64,000 nt of DNA, from assembly GCA_020698575.1 (NCBI GenBank), contig CM036256.1:20041908-20105907 (forward strand). The letters run 5' to 3'. The notes under the pieces are model-generated. The model saw only the letters and a program-made list of their open reading frames with translations. It was not told the origin of the DNA and did no database searches. This stretch comes from Bostrychus sinensis. Lineage: Eukaryota > Chordata > Actinopteri > Gobiiformes > Eleotridae. Below are positions 36,152-48,790 of the stretch, one piece after another. Positions within the stretch are counted from its first letter, which is position 1. Each line of letters opens with the position of its first letter. The position numbers and the translations under genes were made by a program.

Positions 36152-36494
36152 ATATACTGATCAGGCATAACACTATGACCACATGCCTAGTATTGGTGGC
36201 TTTAACATTATGCTTAATGCCTATCTGGCTAGTATACAGCTCCATACGCAACAAACTGAAATGCATTTGTGTTCTCACACAAGTGATCCAGTCGTTTGGC
36301 CATCATAATTTGGCTTGCTCAAATCCAATTACTTACCAATTTTTCCTGATTTTAACAAATCAATTTTGAGGACAAAATGTTGACTTGCCACAAAATATAT
36401 ATATACCACCCAATAACAGGAGCCATGATGAAGAGATAATCTGTGTTTTCACTTCACCTGTCAGTGGTCACAAGATTATGCATGATCGTTGTAA
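36152..36494. mobile_element. Tc1-type non-autonomous relic
   Basis: The left end CTGATCAGGCATAACACTATG and following GACCAC match, inverted, the right end GTGGTCACAAGATTATGCATG with GATCG. About 340 bp, non-coding. The end motif is known from fish Tc1-like families and is also left as a fragment at 7722-7741. Confidence 0.6.
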
Positions 36495-39400
36495 CGGTCC
36501 CATTAAATTGAGTGCTTCTTTATCAAAGAACTTAATGTATGATGTTATGCAAAAAGTGTGGCTTATCAACAGAAACCCACACCTTCTTTCCATGTTTGTA
36601 AGTTTGAAATGCCAGTCCATACAGCTTCCATATCCACAGAGAGATCCCAGAGCCGCACTGTGAAGAGCTGGATAGTTCAAGAAATGGGTGAACAATGATG
36701 TTGGGAATCAATGTTTACAGGGAACCTGGGTCGCCCCTTTGTTGTTTTAAATCTCCACTGTCCCAGCTGATGCTTGTTCATATCAAACCATAACAACATC
36801 AACCACTCATTACATGTGTCTACTACCACACAACCATATTCCAGCCTAAATTAGTCTACTGTGAACAGAGACAGCATGGGTTGGAAATGAAGACGGGGTA
36901 AAGAAAAGTGGAGAAGTAAGAAGCAAAAAGAGCAAATTAAAAAACACCCTCATCTAAGCATTACACCTGTGACTGATGTTTACACAATAACAGCATCGAC
37001 GATCACTACGGACATTCTCACTGTCTTCTAAACCTAGTTACAGAAATACAGGGATGGAAAGACAAAGGGGTTTGGCCTAAGGAGAGAAAATGTCCATGAA
37101 ACGTCTGTTCTGTCCTCAACGCTGTCTGAAACTGTAGAAATATTGTAGAAACTAGGGCAATTTGTTCATCTATTCTTACACTAGGTTTATGAATGTTTAA
37201 CAGTTGTTCAGTGAGTCATTTCGACAAAGGTATCCCAATTTCATCAGCCCTCACCAGATGCCTTAAATTTGGATTTAAAACTTGTACTTGTTAATTTAAC
37301 TGCACAATAATAGAAACTAGTCTATGGATCAGTAGTTAATAGAATGGCCAGTGTATGGTTACTTTGCAGCAATATATGGTAAAGGATATATATATGGTAA
37401 GTGTCTCATATCTTCTTGATGTGCACAAAAATGGACCATTATAAATTTACTTTCAGTTCTTTAAAAGGTAATATAGAATAACCCTTAATACAAGGCTAGG
37501 ATCCACACAAAAGCTGTTTCATTTGCTTTCGTGGAATTTAAACCTGTTCATAATTTCATTTTTAATAGTTGAATAAATTTGGGACCCACAAATATTGTCT
37601 TTGTTCTTAATAATTTAACTTTGATGCACAAACACAGCCATGCTATTTAGAAACGTGTTTCTCCTACATTATTGCATTTTATTTAATTAGAGTTGCATTC
37701 GATGTGTCTAAAGAGAGGACTAGAGAGAAAGTACTCATCACAGAGCTGAGTCTAATGCCACTTCTGCTCACTAATTACACACACTTGCCCCAAAACACGT
37801 CAACATAGCTTTGAAATATTTAAAACATGCTCACACCATCCTCAAAGATGTTCTAGGTGGAAACATTTTGCATTTGAAATTAAATTGTAAAAGCAAAGCA
37901 ACTCATTTTGAACATGCTACAATCACCACATTCTTTGGAGATTTGAAATTTAGAAAAGTGGACCCGAATTAAGCAACTAATTGTTCATTTTACTGCCATA
38001 AGTAAGACTTTCGTTTATTAGCCAATTAAGGCCAAAGTCAATTTGATATTTTATAGCCCCTTTTCCCTTTATGATACTGTATAATTACCCCATCCTTTAC
38101 ACAGCAGAACTATTTTGCCTGGTTGGTTTTCATGCACATTAAAAAGAGTATAAGGACATGCCCTCCTGTAGGGAAACTTTGATAAGTGTTGAGAACAGAA
38201 CAGTGTCACACAGAGGACAACAAGCTAATTAGTCAAAAGGTCGCAGAGAACAACAACTCCAAAAAATAAAATTAAAGACAAACAAGAAGCAACAAAACAC
38301 AAATCTTTAGTATTTTTTGTTGTTGAAAATCACAGTACTACTCTCCACTATACGATGCACATGGCGTGGGTAGGGTAACACGACTTCATTTACATTTGAT
38401 TCTTGGTCTCCAGCCAGGGACCCCTCCCAAAGGAGGACCCAGTGGGGGTGTGTGGGGATGGGGTGAGTAGGGGGATGCACTGGGCTAGGGGGGCAGAGAC
38501 ATTTGCACACTGACCGCATCAGAGTCAGACAGCATAGTGTAGTGTCAATCTATCCACATAACCTTTGCTTGGTACCATATATATGTGTATATAGTAAATA
38601 AGCATGTAAGTGTATGGGCCACAATTATCTGCAGCCTAGAGACAGCACATGGTCTTTTAGTCTTCATGACTGTTTGTAAGATGGCAGTAGCAATAATTAT
38701 TATTTTATAACAAAATCATGCACAGTCTACTTTAGAAAAATTACCTATACATACTATGGCTTTCAGTGTCACAAATAAACAACACGTTTCTCTAGGTTAT
38801 TTTGGTTTATGGCTCTACGTACAGTATTGCTGGAATGTAGTCTAACAGAGTAACAAATAGATTCACTCTGTGGCTAGTGACTTCACCTTTCCTGAGAAAA
38901 GGGCTATGAATGTGCAGAGTGTAATGTTGTATTGGAAAGGTAGTGTGTGCACTATATGTTAACAGACTAAGCACTGTCACCTGTCTGCCTCTGAGCCGGG
39001 TCTGACTCTCCATGCTGCTCCCCCTTGGCAGCTCTGAAGGTCAGGCATTGACCAGCACAGAGGAGGGAGGGGTCAGGGGCCAGGGTGGTGCCTCTCCTGT
39101 TGATAAAAGGCCACGATCTGGGTTTGTGATTGAGGCGACTGAAAGGAGAGGTCATACTGACTTCTTTGTTCCTCTCCAACACTGTTACATGTTACTCTCC
39201 TGTGGCCACCAGCCGGACCCCTCCTCTCTCTCCTCTGCCCTGGTTGCTGTGGTTACCATAGCTGTCCATGTCCGGTGGGCTTCTCACCAAAGCCATTGGG
39301 ACATGGGTAGTTGTGGCTGTCGGCCAGTGCACTCGTCCCAAACTCACACAGCAAATGTTGCAATGCTCAAACAAGGCATGCCAAATTATGTTGCTTTTAT

Positions 39401-40016
39401 CACATGCAGGATGCTTTTAAATTTGATATTAACTGTGTGACCCGGCACAACCTTCCTGACTGTTGAGCTGTGGTCAGAATAAATAAAACAGAAAACTATA
39501 TGTATTTTATTCTGTGATTTGTACAACTTAACTACAACGCTACATGCATATAACTTGTAACAAGGCAGACATTTAAAGGTGAGTATGAGTTATGAGTTAA
39601 GTATGAGTTATGAATGACAACTAAGTACTCCAGGTAAGATTTTTCTTTTGGTTAAAAGAAGTTTGAATGAAATGGACAAACATATGATGCATGGTTATCT
39701 TGATACAGCTTGTGCCAATTTAAGCTAATCTCTTAATAACAGTTATAGTTTTTTTTAAAGTAGAATTTACAAATAGCTGTAATTTCATACAGGATTCAAA
39801 TTCATTTACCACAGCAAGGCAGAGAGATCAGGGTCATTTTTAAACAAATTTGAGTCATGGCTCCTTTTTGGTGACTTCCAATGATTACACTGAGCCATGA
39901 CAGGCAACATTTTCAGACTTGTTTTCAAGTTGTAGGCTGTGTGGGTTTGTGTGTGCGTCAAACACGTTTATGGGACGTGCTCATGCCTCCCCCGAAGGAC
40001 CCCTGGCTGCGTTGTT

Positions 40017-42545
40017 TCATATCATTTTCATATTAAATTTCCTGGTCCCTCCTGAGGTGCCAGAGGTGGCAGGCTCAGATTTCCTGAAAGAGTATTCCAC
40101 TGTGAAGTTATTCCTCCGTTGGCCACGCCCCCGGCTCCACACAAACAACAGCAGGAAGCAGAAAAGCACAACTCCCAAGAAAGTGATGCACCCCATCGCC
40201 GTGGAGACCAAGATGGTGGTCAGATCCAAGGTGAATTTGAGGAACACCCGTGTGCTGTTCATATTTGTGTCGTTGAAGAACTCCCCGCCGTACAGAGAGC
40301 GGTTGAGAAAGAAGGCTGAGGTGGCATCTAGCGGCTGGCCCCGGACTGTGAGCGTGGCGAAGTAGGTGTCGTTGCCCCCGGCGTTACTGGCGATGCAGAT
40401 GTATGTGCCGCTGTCAGTGAGCTGGGCATAGCGGATCTCCAGAGTGCCACTGGGGAGAACAGTGATGCGGCCTGAAGTTTTAGATGTGATCCGTCTCCGC
40501 TGTGGGGAAATCCACACAATGGCAGGCGCTGGTTCTCCATCAGCACGACAAAGGAAATTGACTGGCTGCCCTTCACGAGCAATGACCTGAGAGAGATAAT
40601 GCAGAGAAACAACAGGGGTTGTAACACAATCATGTCATCACAGGTCTTATCTGCTATACACTTTATCAGGAAAAACAAGCTTCAAATTTAAAAACATCAA
40701 AAAAATGTTTCTCTGTCCCCAATAACAAATGCTTATATTTTTGCAATAATGTATACTATGACTGTTGCAAACTGGCAGAACCTAACCCAAGTCTTCACCT
40801 TAATTCTATGATTAACCCGGTTTAGATACTTCTAAATATACAATCTTTACCCAGAAAAATACTTTTTTTTAAACTTTGCTTCTAAGTTTCAGTATTACCT
40901 GCTGCATCTTGCGGTTGCGTATCTTGGGTTTCTGACATGTAAAGTGATCGAAGAGTGCAGAGTCGGTGAAGGTGCTGAGGCTGACTCCCTGCACTTCCAC
41001 CGGCCCAGCACACACTGGCACTCTGCCGTCGAAGTTGAGGGTCTTGCGTCTCTGCAGGATCCACAACAGACGGCAGTCACACATCAGGGGGTTTCCGTCC
41101 ACTCTGAGGGTCTCCAGGCTGTTGACCGAGTGAAAGGAGCCCTCTTCCAAAGTCTGCAGATGATTGGTGGAAAAGTTAAGGACTCGGATCTGACGAAGAC
41201 CTCCCAGGGCATGATGCTCTACTGTCGTCAACCCTGTGCTGACCATGATGAGCTCCTTCAGCCTCAGGAGGTCTCTGAAAGCCCAGGACTCAAGAGTGGA
41301 AATGGGGTTGTACGACAGGTTTAAATGAGTAAGGTGAACTAGATTCTTGAAAGAAGCAGAAGGAACAGACGTTATGTTGGTGTTAGTGATAGAGAGCCAG
41401 TGCAGGTCTAAGCCCTGGAAACTAAGAGGGGAGATGTACTCTAGGTACGGCCAGTGACTGATTTCTAGACCACGCAAGTTGGACAGTTTGCGGAAGTTCT
41501 GGTCCTCCAAAGCAGAAATGCTGAGGTGATGAAGGCGAAGGGTCACCAGGCTGCGAAGGTAGGACAACGTCTGGCCCGAGATGGATGTCAAGTTGCAGCG
41601 TGCTATTGTGAGCTCCTCCAGCCCCAACAGCCCAGCAAATGCCTAAATGAAGAAGACATTGGGTCTGTGTATAATGTATAGGAGTAATGTGATTATACGT
41701 TGCATGCCATCACACATTATAGACTAAATCAACACAACATCTTTTGTTATTATAAAGTTGGTTACACATAGAGAAGTATTAGTTTAACCATACCTTGACT
41801 GCATTTTAGCCTGAATCAGCTCTATATTTTATTATTATTTATACCTTGAAGGCTATTCTAAGGTCATTTTGTGAGAGACTGAAGTAAGGGCTAGACGTGA
41901 GCATGGTTAATGCTTATCTCAGCATGTTGTGTTTGCTCTGTAAATTACAACAGGGTGCTACAATAGCAACTGAAGATGGTGAGAGCCAACCTTGTGTGAA
42001 ATGTAGACCAGGTCATTGTCTCCCACTTCCAGATGTTTCAGACTTTTGAGGTCTTGAAAGGTGTAGTCGAGTAAAATCACCATTTTGTTCTCACTCAGGT
42101 CCAGACTGGTCAGATTGCCCAGCTTGGCAAAGGCTCCCATTGGCACCAACTTCAGCTGGTTTCCTCTGAGCTTGAGCACTTTGAGATTCAGCAGGGTGGC
42201 AAAGGCATTAGGCTCAAGTGTGGCAATAAGGTTTTCACTAAGGTCCACTTCTTCCAGCCGCGGGTAAGGGGTCAGGTCCCCCGCTTGTACCCAGCGAAGC
42301 CGATTCTTGCTGAGGTCTAGGAGTTGTGTCTCAGTGGGTATGCCTTCTGGGATGTTAGTGAGGCGCCTCCGCTGGCACGACACCGACCTCAGCTGAGCCG
42401 AGCACTCGCACCGCGGTGGACATGCTACGCTGCTCCCTGGTAGCGTCAGAGTAACTGTAGCCACCAGAGAAACAGCTACCACCCATTGCCACACCCTAAG
42501 CCATGGCACTAAGGCACACCCACCAGGGCCAGGGGAGCCAATCAT
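40017..42545 (-). CDS. lingo3: lingo3, leucine-rich repeat and Ig domain membrane protein (three coding exons)
   Basis: Single-pass neuronal surface protein of the LINGO family. Exons 42545-41991, 41642-40899 and 40586-40017 join in phase 0 with GT-AG introns of 348 and 312 bp, giving 622 residues (LINGO1 614, LINGO3 592). Features: signal peptide about 1-41, LRRNT from CPPRCEC (42-48), a run of LRRs with LDLSKNRLR and LDLSENKMV, LRRCT with GNPLMCDCRLLW, an Ig domain about 434-515 with C446 and C497 (DSGTYICIASNAGGNDT), N-glycosylation sequons before the membrane, a membrane helix about 555-583 (STAMGCITFLGVVLFCF), a basic SRGRGQRR anchor, and the family end RKFNMKMI. Asn-Phe-Thr plus VEYSFRK in the tail fits LINGO3 rather than LINGO1. 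The reading frame is usually in one exon; here intron 1 falls between LRRs (K185/A186) and intron 2 between LRRCT and Ig (Q433/V434). Linkage to onecut3 supports the name; 3a or 3b is not decided. Confidence 0.93.
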
Positions 42546-42600
42546 GGCCCTGGGCAGCTGACTCCTTGCCTGTAACAGGCAGGGTCAGTACACCATCCAC
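42546..42600 (-). other. lingo3: lingo3 5' UTR part of the first coding exon, with a splice acceptor
   Basis: Upstream of the ATG the minus strand shows a long pyrimidine tract ending TCTGCTCTTTCTAG (AG at 42602-42601), a strong acceptor. LINGO genes usually have non-coding 5' exons spliced just before the start codon, so the promoter should lie further right. I cannot identify that upstream exon. Confidence 0.5.
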
Positions 42601-45600
42601 CTAGAAAGAGCAGAGAAAACAGGTGTCAGAAAAAGAATGTAAAAGAGCCCTTAAATAAATAAAAAGTCAAAATTACACATAGCATAGTTTTGTAGCAAAA
42701 ACTCTGGAGTGAGACTGTGAAAACTAATGAGATCCAACTTCAGGAATACTAAATTTATGATAATTTGTCTTGCCTAATTTATTCCTGATTTTGGTCTGAA
42801 AAAACTAGGCCACTGTGTCTCATGCAGTGGGAGTCTTGCTTCTGCTTCCTTTATGAATGCTGCATATCCTCCTTGTAGTGCTGACTGTCTGCCCCATTTT
42901 GACAAACACAATAAATTTATCATCAGCAGACATTAACACCATGTGAGCATCAAGACAATCATGTTATGTCTCAAAGCCTAGTTGATCATGTTTATATAAA
43001 ATAAAATATAAAGATGCTGTAGACTTGTATGTTTGAAAAGTGATGTGTTGATGTGAGCATGTGTAGGATGTGCCATTTAGTGAGTATGAATTAAAAAATC
43101 ACTCAAGTCCTCCTCACACGAAGATGAGATGAATCAGGGCTTTAACATCTCTTCAGGCAGCCTGTCATTTCTCCCACACACTGCTTTAACTCAGAGACAG
43201 TCAAAGAGCACCTGGCACCAAATCTGCAACAACTTTATGTCCACTAATCAACTAAAAGTACATGGGAGTCTTTCACTACAGGAAAAAACTTTGGAGGGAA
43301 CTGGAAAGTTTACTCTACAAAGAAACTTTTTTGGAAATATGAGAAAACGTATCATTACCAGGGAGTATCATGTTAAGATGCACTCTGATGCTGGCAGAGT
43401 ATAGAGGTAGAGCCAAACATATTAATAATGTATGGGCTGGTTTGTGCTTAATGGGCAGAGTTGAGAGGGCGAGACGCAAAGTGAGAGGAGCTTTGCAGGC
43501 TTTGCCCTTACCATTTCTGACCATTTGTTAAACAATCACCCAAAATCATTTTTTTCTCCATATTTACACAAAGCCATGCTCACTGAGAGCCCCAGAGAGT
43601 CTTGTAATTTTAGACTGTCTTTAAAATGTTGTTTACTAAACTCGTATGTGAAATATTTGGTTAAAAGTGTGTCATATTTTCTTGCTGGGAGACAAAGAGC
43701 GGGCACTGAGCGGCTGCTGTGCACAGACTGACCCAGATCTCAACAACAGCTCAGACAGCCTCACACTGTCAACCAGCTACTACTCATGACAACCACAACA
43801 ACAAACCTCACTGCCCCCATGGAACAAAGCCCACAAGTCGTGCACCACCTGATGGTAATATTTTGTATTACAGACAAATACACACTGACTCACTGGCCTC
43901 CCAGATGGAGCCATTACAACTCACACTCAGAGTTAGGCCTATTAGAACATTTTGTTGTGGGTGTGAAAGGAAAGAACATTTATATAAGTAATTTGTAATT
44001 GTTATTCTGTGCAAGATTGATGATGCAAAATTGAACAGTTCTGCATTCTAATGTTGCTTTTTGAAGTAATAACATTAAAAGCCATCTAAAATCCCCAAAA
44101 CATAGTTTTAGTGTCAGTAAGCATCTGTCTGGCTCTTCAGCTCTGTGATGGATGCAGCCTGTCTTCACACACGCCTCAGAGCATCCTACGGTTCAGTGGC
44201 AGAGTCGCAGCGTGAGTCAGAGAGGGACGCTGGTGAGGCAGACAAGGTCCTTTCTGCTTGACTCAAGGACGGCCAAGGACCCTTAAAACACACAGTCCAT
44301 CAAACTCAGATGCCCAGAGGACCTGCACATGATACAGCGAGTAGGCAGATAAATACGCCTCCTTTGGAGAATAACCTTTCACAGGTTATACCTATGCTGT
44401 TTCCCGCTTATGTATTAAGTGCAGAGGTGCAGTCTTGTAGCTTGTATTGTCTTGTGCATATATACTGTACATAGACACTAAAGCACTGATTCACAGCAGG
44501 TCTCCTGAAATTCACACAGCTAAATTAATATTGACCAGATGTTATGGCAACAACACTTGCAAATCACTTCCAGCTGCAAAGATGCCAAAGTTTACAGGTG
44601 CCGATGTCCAGGGAGGAATGAGGAGGAAGAATAGCAAAAACCTACCCAGGAGCTAAAAATAACTGTGTTTTAGGTACTGACCTAATGAACAGACAGATGT
44701 TGGGAAAACAACATCTCTTCCAAGTCACACACATCATCAGCTACTTGCAGCATCCCTTAACACAGATGACTGGGAACAGATGTCTCAAACACAAGCACTT
44801 TCACCTCGTTTTGAATGTGTTTCTAAATAAGAAAACATGCGCGGTTGTGGCAGTGTATACAGTAAATAGGTCAACTATGAAGACTGGGAGTCTTTATATT
44901 TGGCCAGCAGAGCGTGGATCTCGTCAGAACTAGCATCCTTTTAAAGCACAAGCTCAAGATGTTTGTCTATCTCTCTCCTCAAAGACACACAATTTAGCAG
45001 CCGTGATGGGAGAGCAGTCAGGCAGCCAGCAGGTTATCAGCAGAGACTCACATTTTACTGTTGAATACAAACCTCAGAGCAAACCTGACAGGATTTTACA
45101 TCTTACCGGAAAGCTGACGGTTTGTACTTTCCATTGCTAAGTACCAATAAATCCTATATTAAACATGTGCTTACTCACTTTATTTTAAACCCAAGTCAAG
45201 AGTGGAATAGCATAGAGGATCTGTGGTATAGCTGCACCCTTGGTGCCCGAAGAGGTGAAAGTGTAACATCAGCAATGAAAGACAAGCAGTAAAACTGCGA
45301 TATAAGGGTTTGAAGCAGAAAGTAAACTGTATACTTTAAACTCAGTGTAAACTTTCTAATCTTATTCTGTCTTTATTTTTTTGGTCAAAAGCAGTATTTC
45401 ATCTTTGTTACATTATCATGATATGTGCTGTATTGTCAGGTTCTGGCCAATACACAGTCCTAGTAGATAATATTTGGAAATGGTCCTACTGAATCTGTGC
45501 TGTTTGCCTGACAAATCAATATACCAAATGAACTGAATAATATCCTTAAAGGAGATTTATTATGCTAAATTGACTTTTCTGAGCTTCATGTGAATAATAT

Positions 45601-46340
45601 GAAATCTGTGTTGTGCTTGCTGTGTTTTTACATCTGATATGTAAGCAACATTTTCAAATAGCTGACACTTTATGTAGGCTACTGTAGATATCAAATCTTT
45701 TGTAATCCGTCCTCTTTGTCATGTTAGATGCTAGTAAGTTTTTTTGTGTTCACGCCTTGCTTTAGTTCACTTCCTGCTGTTTGTCCGTAGCTTGGTCTGC
45801 ATTGTGTTTACTTTACCAGGACCACACCAGGAGCGCTCCATGGCTCTGCACTGAGACCACTGGTGGATCAGAGTTCACTTGTTTGGTCCACATCAGAGTA
45901 TGGTGGCGTGTTCACACCTGCACAAACAAACCGGACTTTCCCAGGAAACGTGCCAGGGTTCGATAGACGCAAACCAAGCAAACAAGTGTGAATACATATA
46001 CCCTAAAGGGTTCCTCTGTATGTACTCTTCTTCTTCTAACAACTGTGATTCACTGAAGCAGCCAGTGTGAACTGATTGAGACTGACACGCTGCCTGCTTT
46101 GACCTTTAGCTGATTAGAGACCAAAGTGTGAACATCTAACTTGACCGCCGCTGTCGTGTTTCCAGCTTGTTGCAACGGGCTAGAAATAATAATTTAAAAA
46201 AAGCGATCCTGACAAATGTCAAATATACTCTTATCTTTGATCGTAACTTAAACCACAACATTCAAACACTATTTCAAATTACTGACAGAAGGCTATTACA
46301 TTTTTTAATTAATGTATTTAAAAACGTAATCCAGACACAG

Positions 46341-46475
46341 AGGATCACAAGCTAGAAGCCTCTTTTTGAATGTCCAAAGCCCAGATAAATGCAGAGGGCT
46401 GCATTAAGAAGGAATGTCTGTGTAAAACCCATGCCAAACCAATATGCAAATCACTGTATGCTAGTAGGGAGTGGA
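46341..46475 (+). repeat. Degenerate RTE-type LINE 3' end (copy 2)
   Basis: CCAGATAAATGCAGAGGGCT, then GTGTAAAACCCATGCCAAAC and ATGCAAATCACTGTATGCTA follow the same order as 35636-35805. A SINE-like segment (ACCTCCACCAAGACACTGAC) follows. Confidence 0.55.
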
Positions 46476-47629
46476 CCTCCACCAAGACACTGACCCTATC
46501 AGACAATGATCATACCAGATACGTAGATATGTAATGGATTCTGAAGGAAATTCAGATAAAATGCCCTTACCAACAAATCATTACAATCTGACAGTTATAT
46601 CTCCGTTATCTTGCTAACAGACAAATAAACCAACCAACAAACCAAAGCCAGAGAAGTCATAACCTCCTTGGCAATGACAAAATACAACATGTCAAATATG
46701 GCATGTGTTAAGGACAACACTCTTGTTGCAGACTCACTTCAGCGTCTTCTGAAAATGTACAAAGGCAAAAACACGCATCTTTCCTGATTTAACTACCAAC
46801 TGTTCTTCCCAGGTGATCCCTGAAATACTTCACTGTGGTCCCACTATATACTCATCCCCACATGGGAACTGAAAAGTTTACAAAAGTGAATCAAGGTGAG
46901 GAAGCCCCACTCAGAAAGCTCCCGTTCTGAGTGCTTTAAAGCAAACTCGCACACCCAGAGGAAGAATCCATGCACAGAAGAGATAATGCCTGCCAACCTC
47001 AAAGAAACAGCAAACAAAACTAAATTGAGTTATGAATACCCAGAGGACAAGGAGAAAAAACTGCTCTGTTGCATAGACAATCTTTGGCTCGGCTTATGAT
47101 CAAATGAGTTCTTCAATAAACATCACACCCCAAAGCCATTTTATTTGATTAAAACAAGAGGAAAAATATAGTTTTTTAATGCAGTGGTCAATTTTGAAAT
47201 TTTGGTCCAGTTTGCTCCCTTAATATGAAAGCTTTCACATACAGAAAATGTCCAAATTACACATTGGACATCTGGCTTTATCCAATATTCAGATTTTTTA
47301 AAACTTTACAAATGAGTGCATATTTGAATAGATAATGCACATTTTGCATATTAAAACATTATTTTAAACAAAACTTGCAATAAATTTTTTTGATGACAGT
47401 CATTTCCTGGGGATGTTTCACAATGACATCTATTAGCCAAAAATGTTTTCTTAATCACTGCCTTGCTCAAAATATTTCCAATGTGAATTTTTTGTAAGTA
47501 AGAGCTTACATGCAGCAGTATCAGTGCAGATTCAGACATGAGTGGTCTGGTCTCCAGTGTGTGGGAAGGAGAAAGTAGACAACACTAAGTGGATTAGAAG
47601 TGCACATGAGCCCGAAAGGTCGTTTCATC

Positions 47630-47631
<2 letters not shown>

Positions 47632-47673
<42 letters not shown>
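47632..47673. repeat. (TG)n microsatellite
   Basis: 21 uninterrupted TG units. Confidence 0.97.
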
Positions 47674-47676
<3 letters not shown>

Positions 47677-47929
47677 CGTTTTCTCTTTGAACTTCAACAA
47701 CACTGAGAGCGCAGTGAGGGGTGGCGGGCCCAGCAGGGGTCCAACTGGCGAGTCCCAGGACACTGATAGCACCAGGGTATATCATTTACACTGCAGCCCC
47801 AGGTCCCTCCGATTTCCTCATTAGTCCAAACATTACAACAGAATGAGTAATTAAAGGATCTAACAATAAAAAAGCTTTTGATTTCTTTCTCTGCTACTAG
47901 GAAACTGAAAAGAACTAGAAACACACACA

Positions 47930-48790
47930 GTGAACACAGACCTCCACCAAGGCACTAGCCTCACAATGGTATAAAAGATATAATGCCCAGACCTGGGCTG
48001 TGTCCGAACGTCATCCCTAACCCCTATATAGTGCACTATATAGTGGTCACGCCATTTTGTAGTGGTGTCTGAATGTCTAGTGGATAAAAAATAGTGCACT
48101 CAAAATTTCCCACAATGCATTTTGAAAAGTAGTGGACAGCGATGGTCACTGGACAGTCAGTATAGACCAGAATGCTTTGCGAGAGGAGAACAGCAGGACC
48201 TGGATAGGTCTTTAAACTGTACACAACACGTCTGAATGAAACCAGTTAGAAACTGTGCTTCTATGACGTCGTAATCAGAAATAAAAAGCTCTTAAATCAA
48301 CCGTTGCAGTGTAAAATTGCTAACGTTAGCTTACCCAGCATTCAGCCTCCCCACGTAAGGCACAGAGTTGCAATAATCCAGTCCGTTTTATTCATTATAG
48401 CGATAATTCGTGTTCAATATCACACGTATGACTAATATTTAGTTATAAATATTAAAACATCAAGTGAGTGTAGTTGGGATTTATCACAGAAGAACATTAT
48501 CAGCGGAGTTTTGCCAGACTTTTTTACACAGGCATCAGAGTCACATGATCACCGGTAAGAGAAAAATAGTGTGCGAGTGTCCGAATGATTCAAAAAGCAC
48601 TATAGCACCAGCACTATATAGTCCCCTATATAGTGCTGGACTATATAGTAATTGAGGGGTTAGGGGCTAGGGATGACGTTCGGACACAGCCCTGGACTCA
48701 GACCAGGGATCCTCTGGTTCAAGGGTATATGCTTTTTTTCCCCATTGAGCCACAAAGCCTTTATATCCCACAGTGGTAAAGAATCTACTA
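47930..48790 (-). repeat. tRNA-derived SINE split by a hAT-type element
   Basis: The parts 47930-47993 and 48697-48790 line up with the SINE at 51735-52100 in order: CCTCCACCAAGGCACTAGCC, CACAATGGTATAAAAG, then GACCAGGGATCC, CCATTGAGCCACAAAGCC and CACAGTGGTAAAGAATC. The join falls at the 8 bp duplication of the inserted element. Confidence 0.6.
47994..48696. mobile_element. hAT-type non-autonomous element inserted in a SINE, about 703 bp
   Basis: Inverted ends: GGGCTGTGTCCGAACGTCAT at 47995 and its reverse complement ending at 48692, followed on both sides by CCCTA and TATAGTGC-rich sequence (CCCTATATAGTGCACTATAT near 48021). Flanks CCCAGACC (47986-47993) and CTCAGACC (48697-48704) give an 8 bp duplication with one mismatch. 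No transposase frame inside. Confidence 0.7.

Larger units (their letters stand above)
28401..40016. other. Gene-free interval between onecut3 and lingo3
   Basis: No supported coding or RNA gene. It contains a hAT-type miniature element (30859-31272), poly-A (31881-31908), DR1-like motifs (28806-28818 and 32000-32012), a purine-rich GACA tract (about 33890-33945), an RTE-type relic (35636-35805), a Tc1-type relic (36152-36494) and a GC-richer block (about 38970-39380). The last may be lingo3 3' UTR or a regulatory block: a minus-strand AATAAA (plus-strand TTTATT near 39505-39510) lies beyond it. Confidence 0.6.

Noticed and set aside
39012..39440. 142-residue plus-strand frame
   Set aside because: No domain, no splice partner, and lies in a block better explained as 3' UTR or regulatory sequence.
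40017..42545. Assignment as lingo1 or as a pseudogene with frame breaks
   Set aside because: The breaks are clean GT-AG phase-0 introns and the protein is complete; the VEYSFRK tail and onecut3 linkage favour lingo3.
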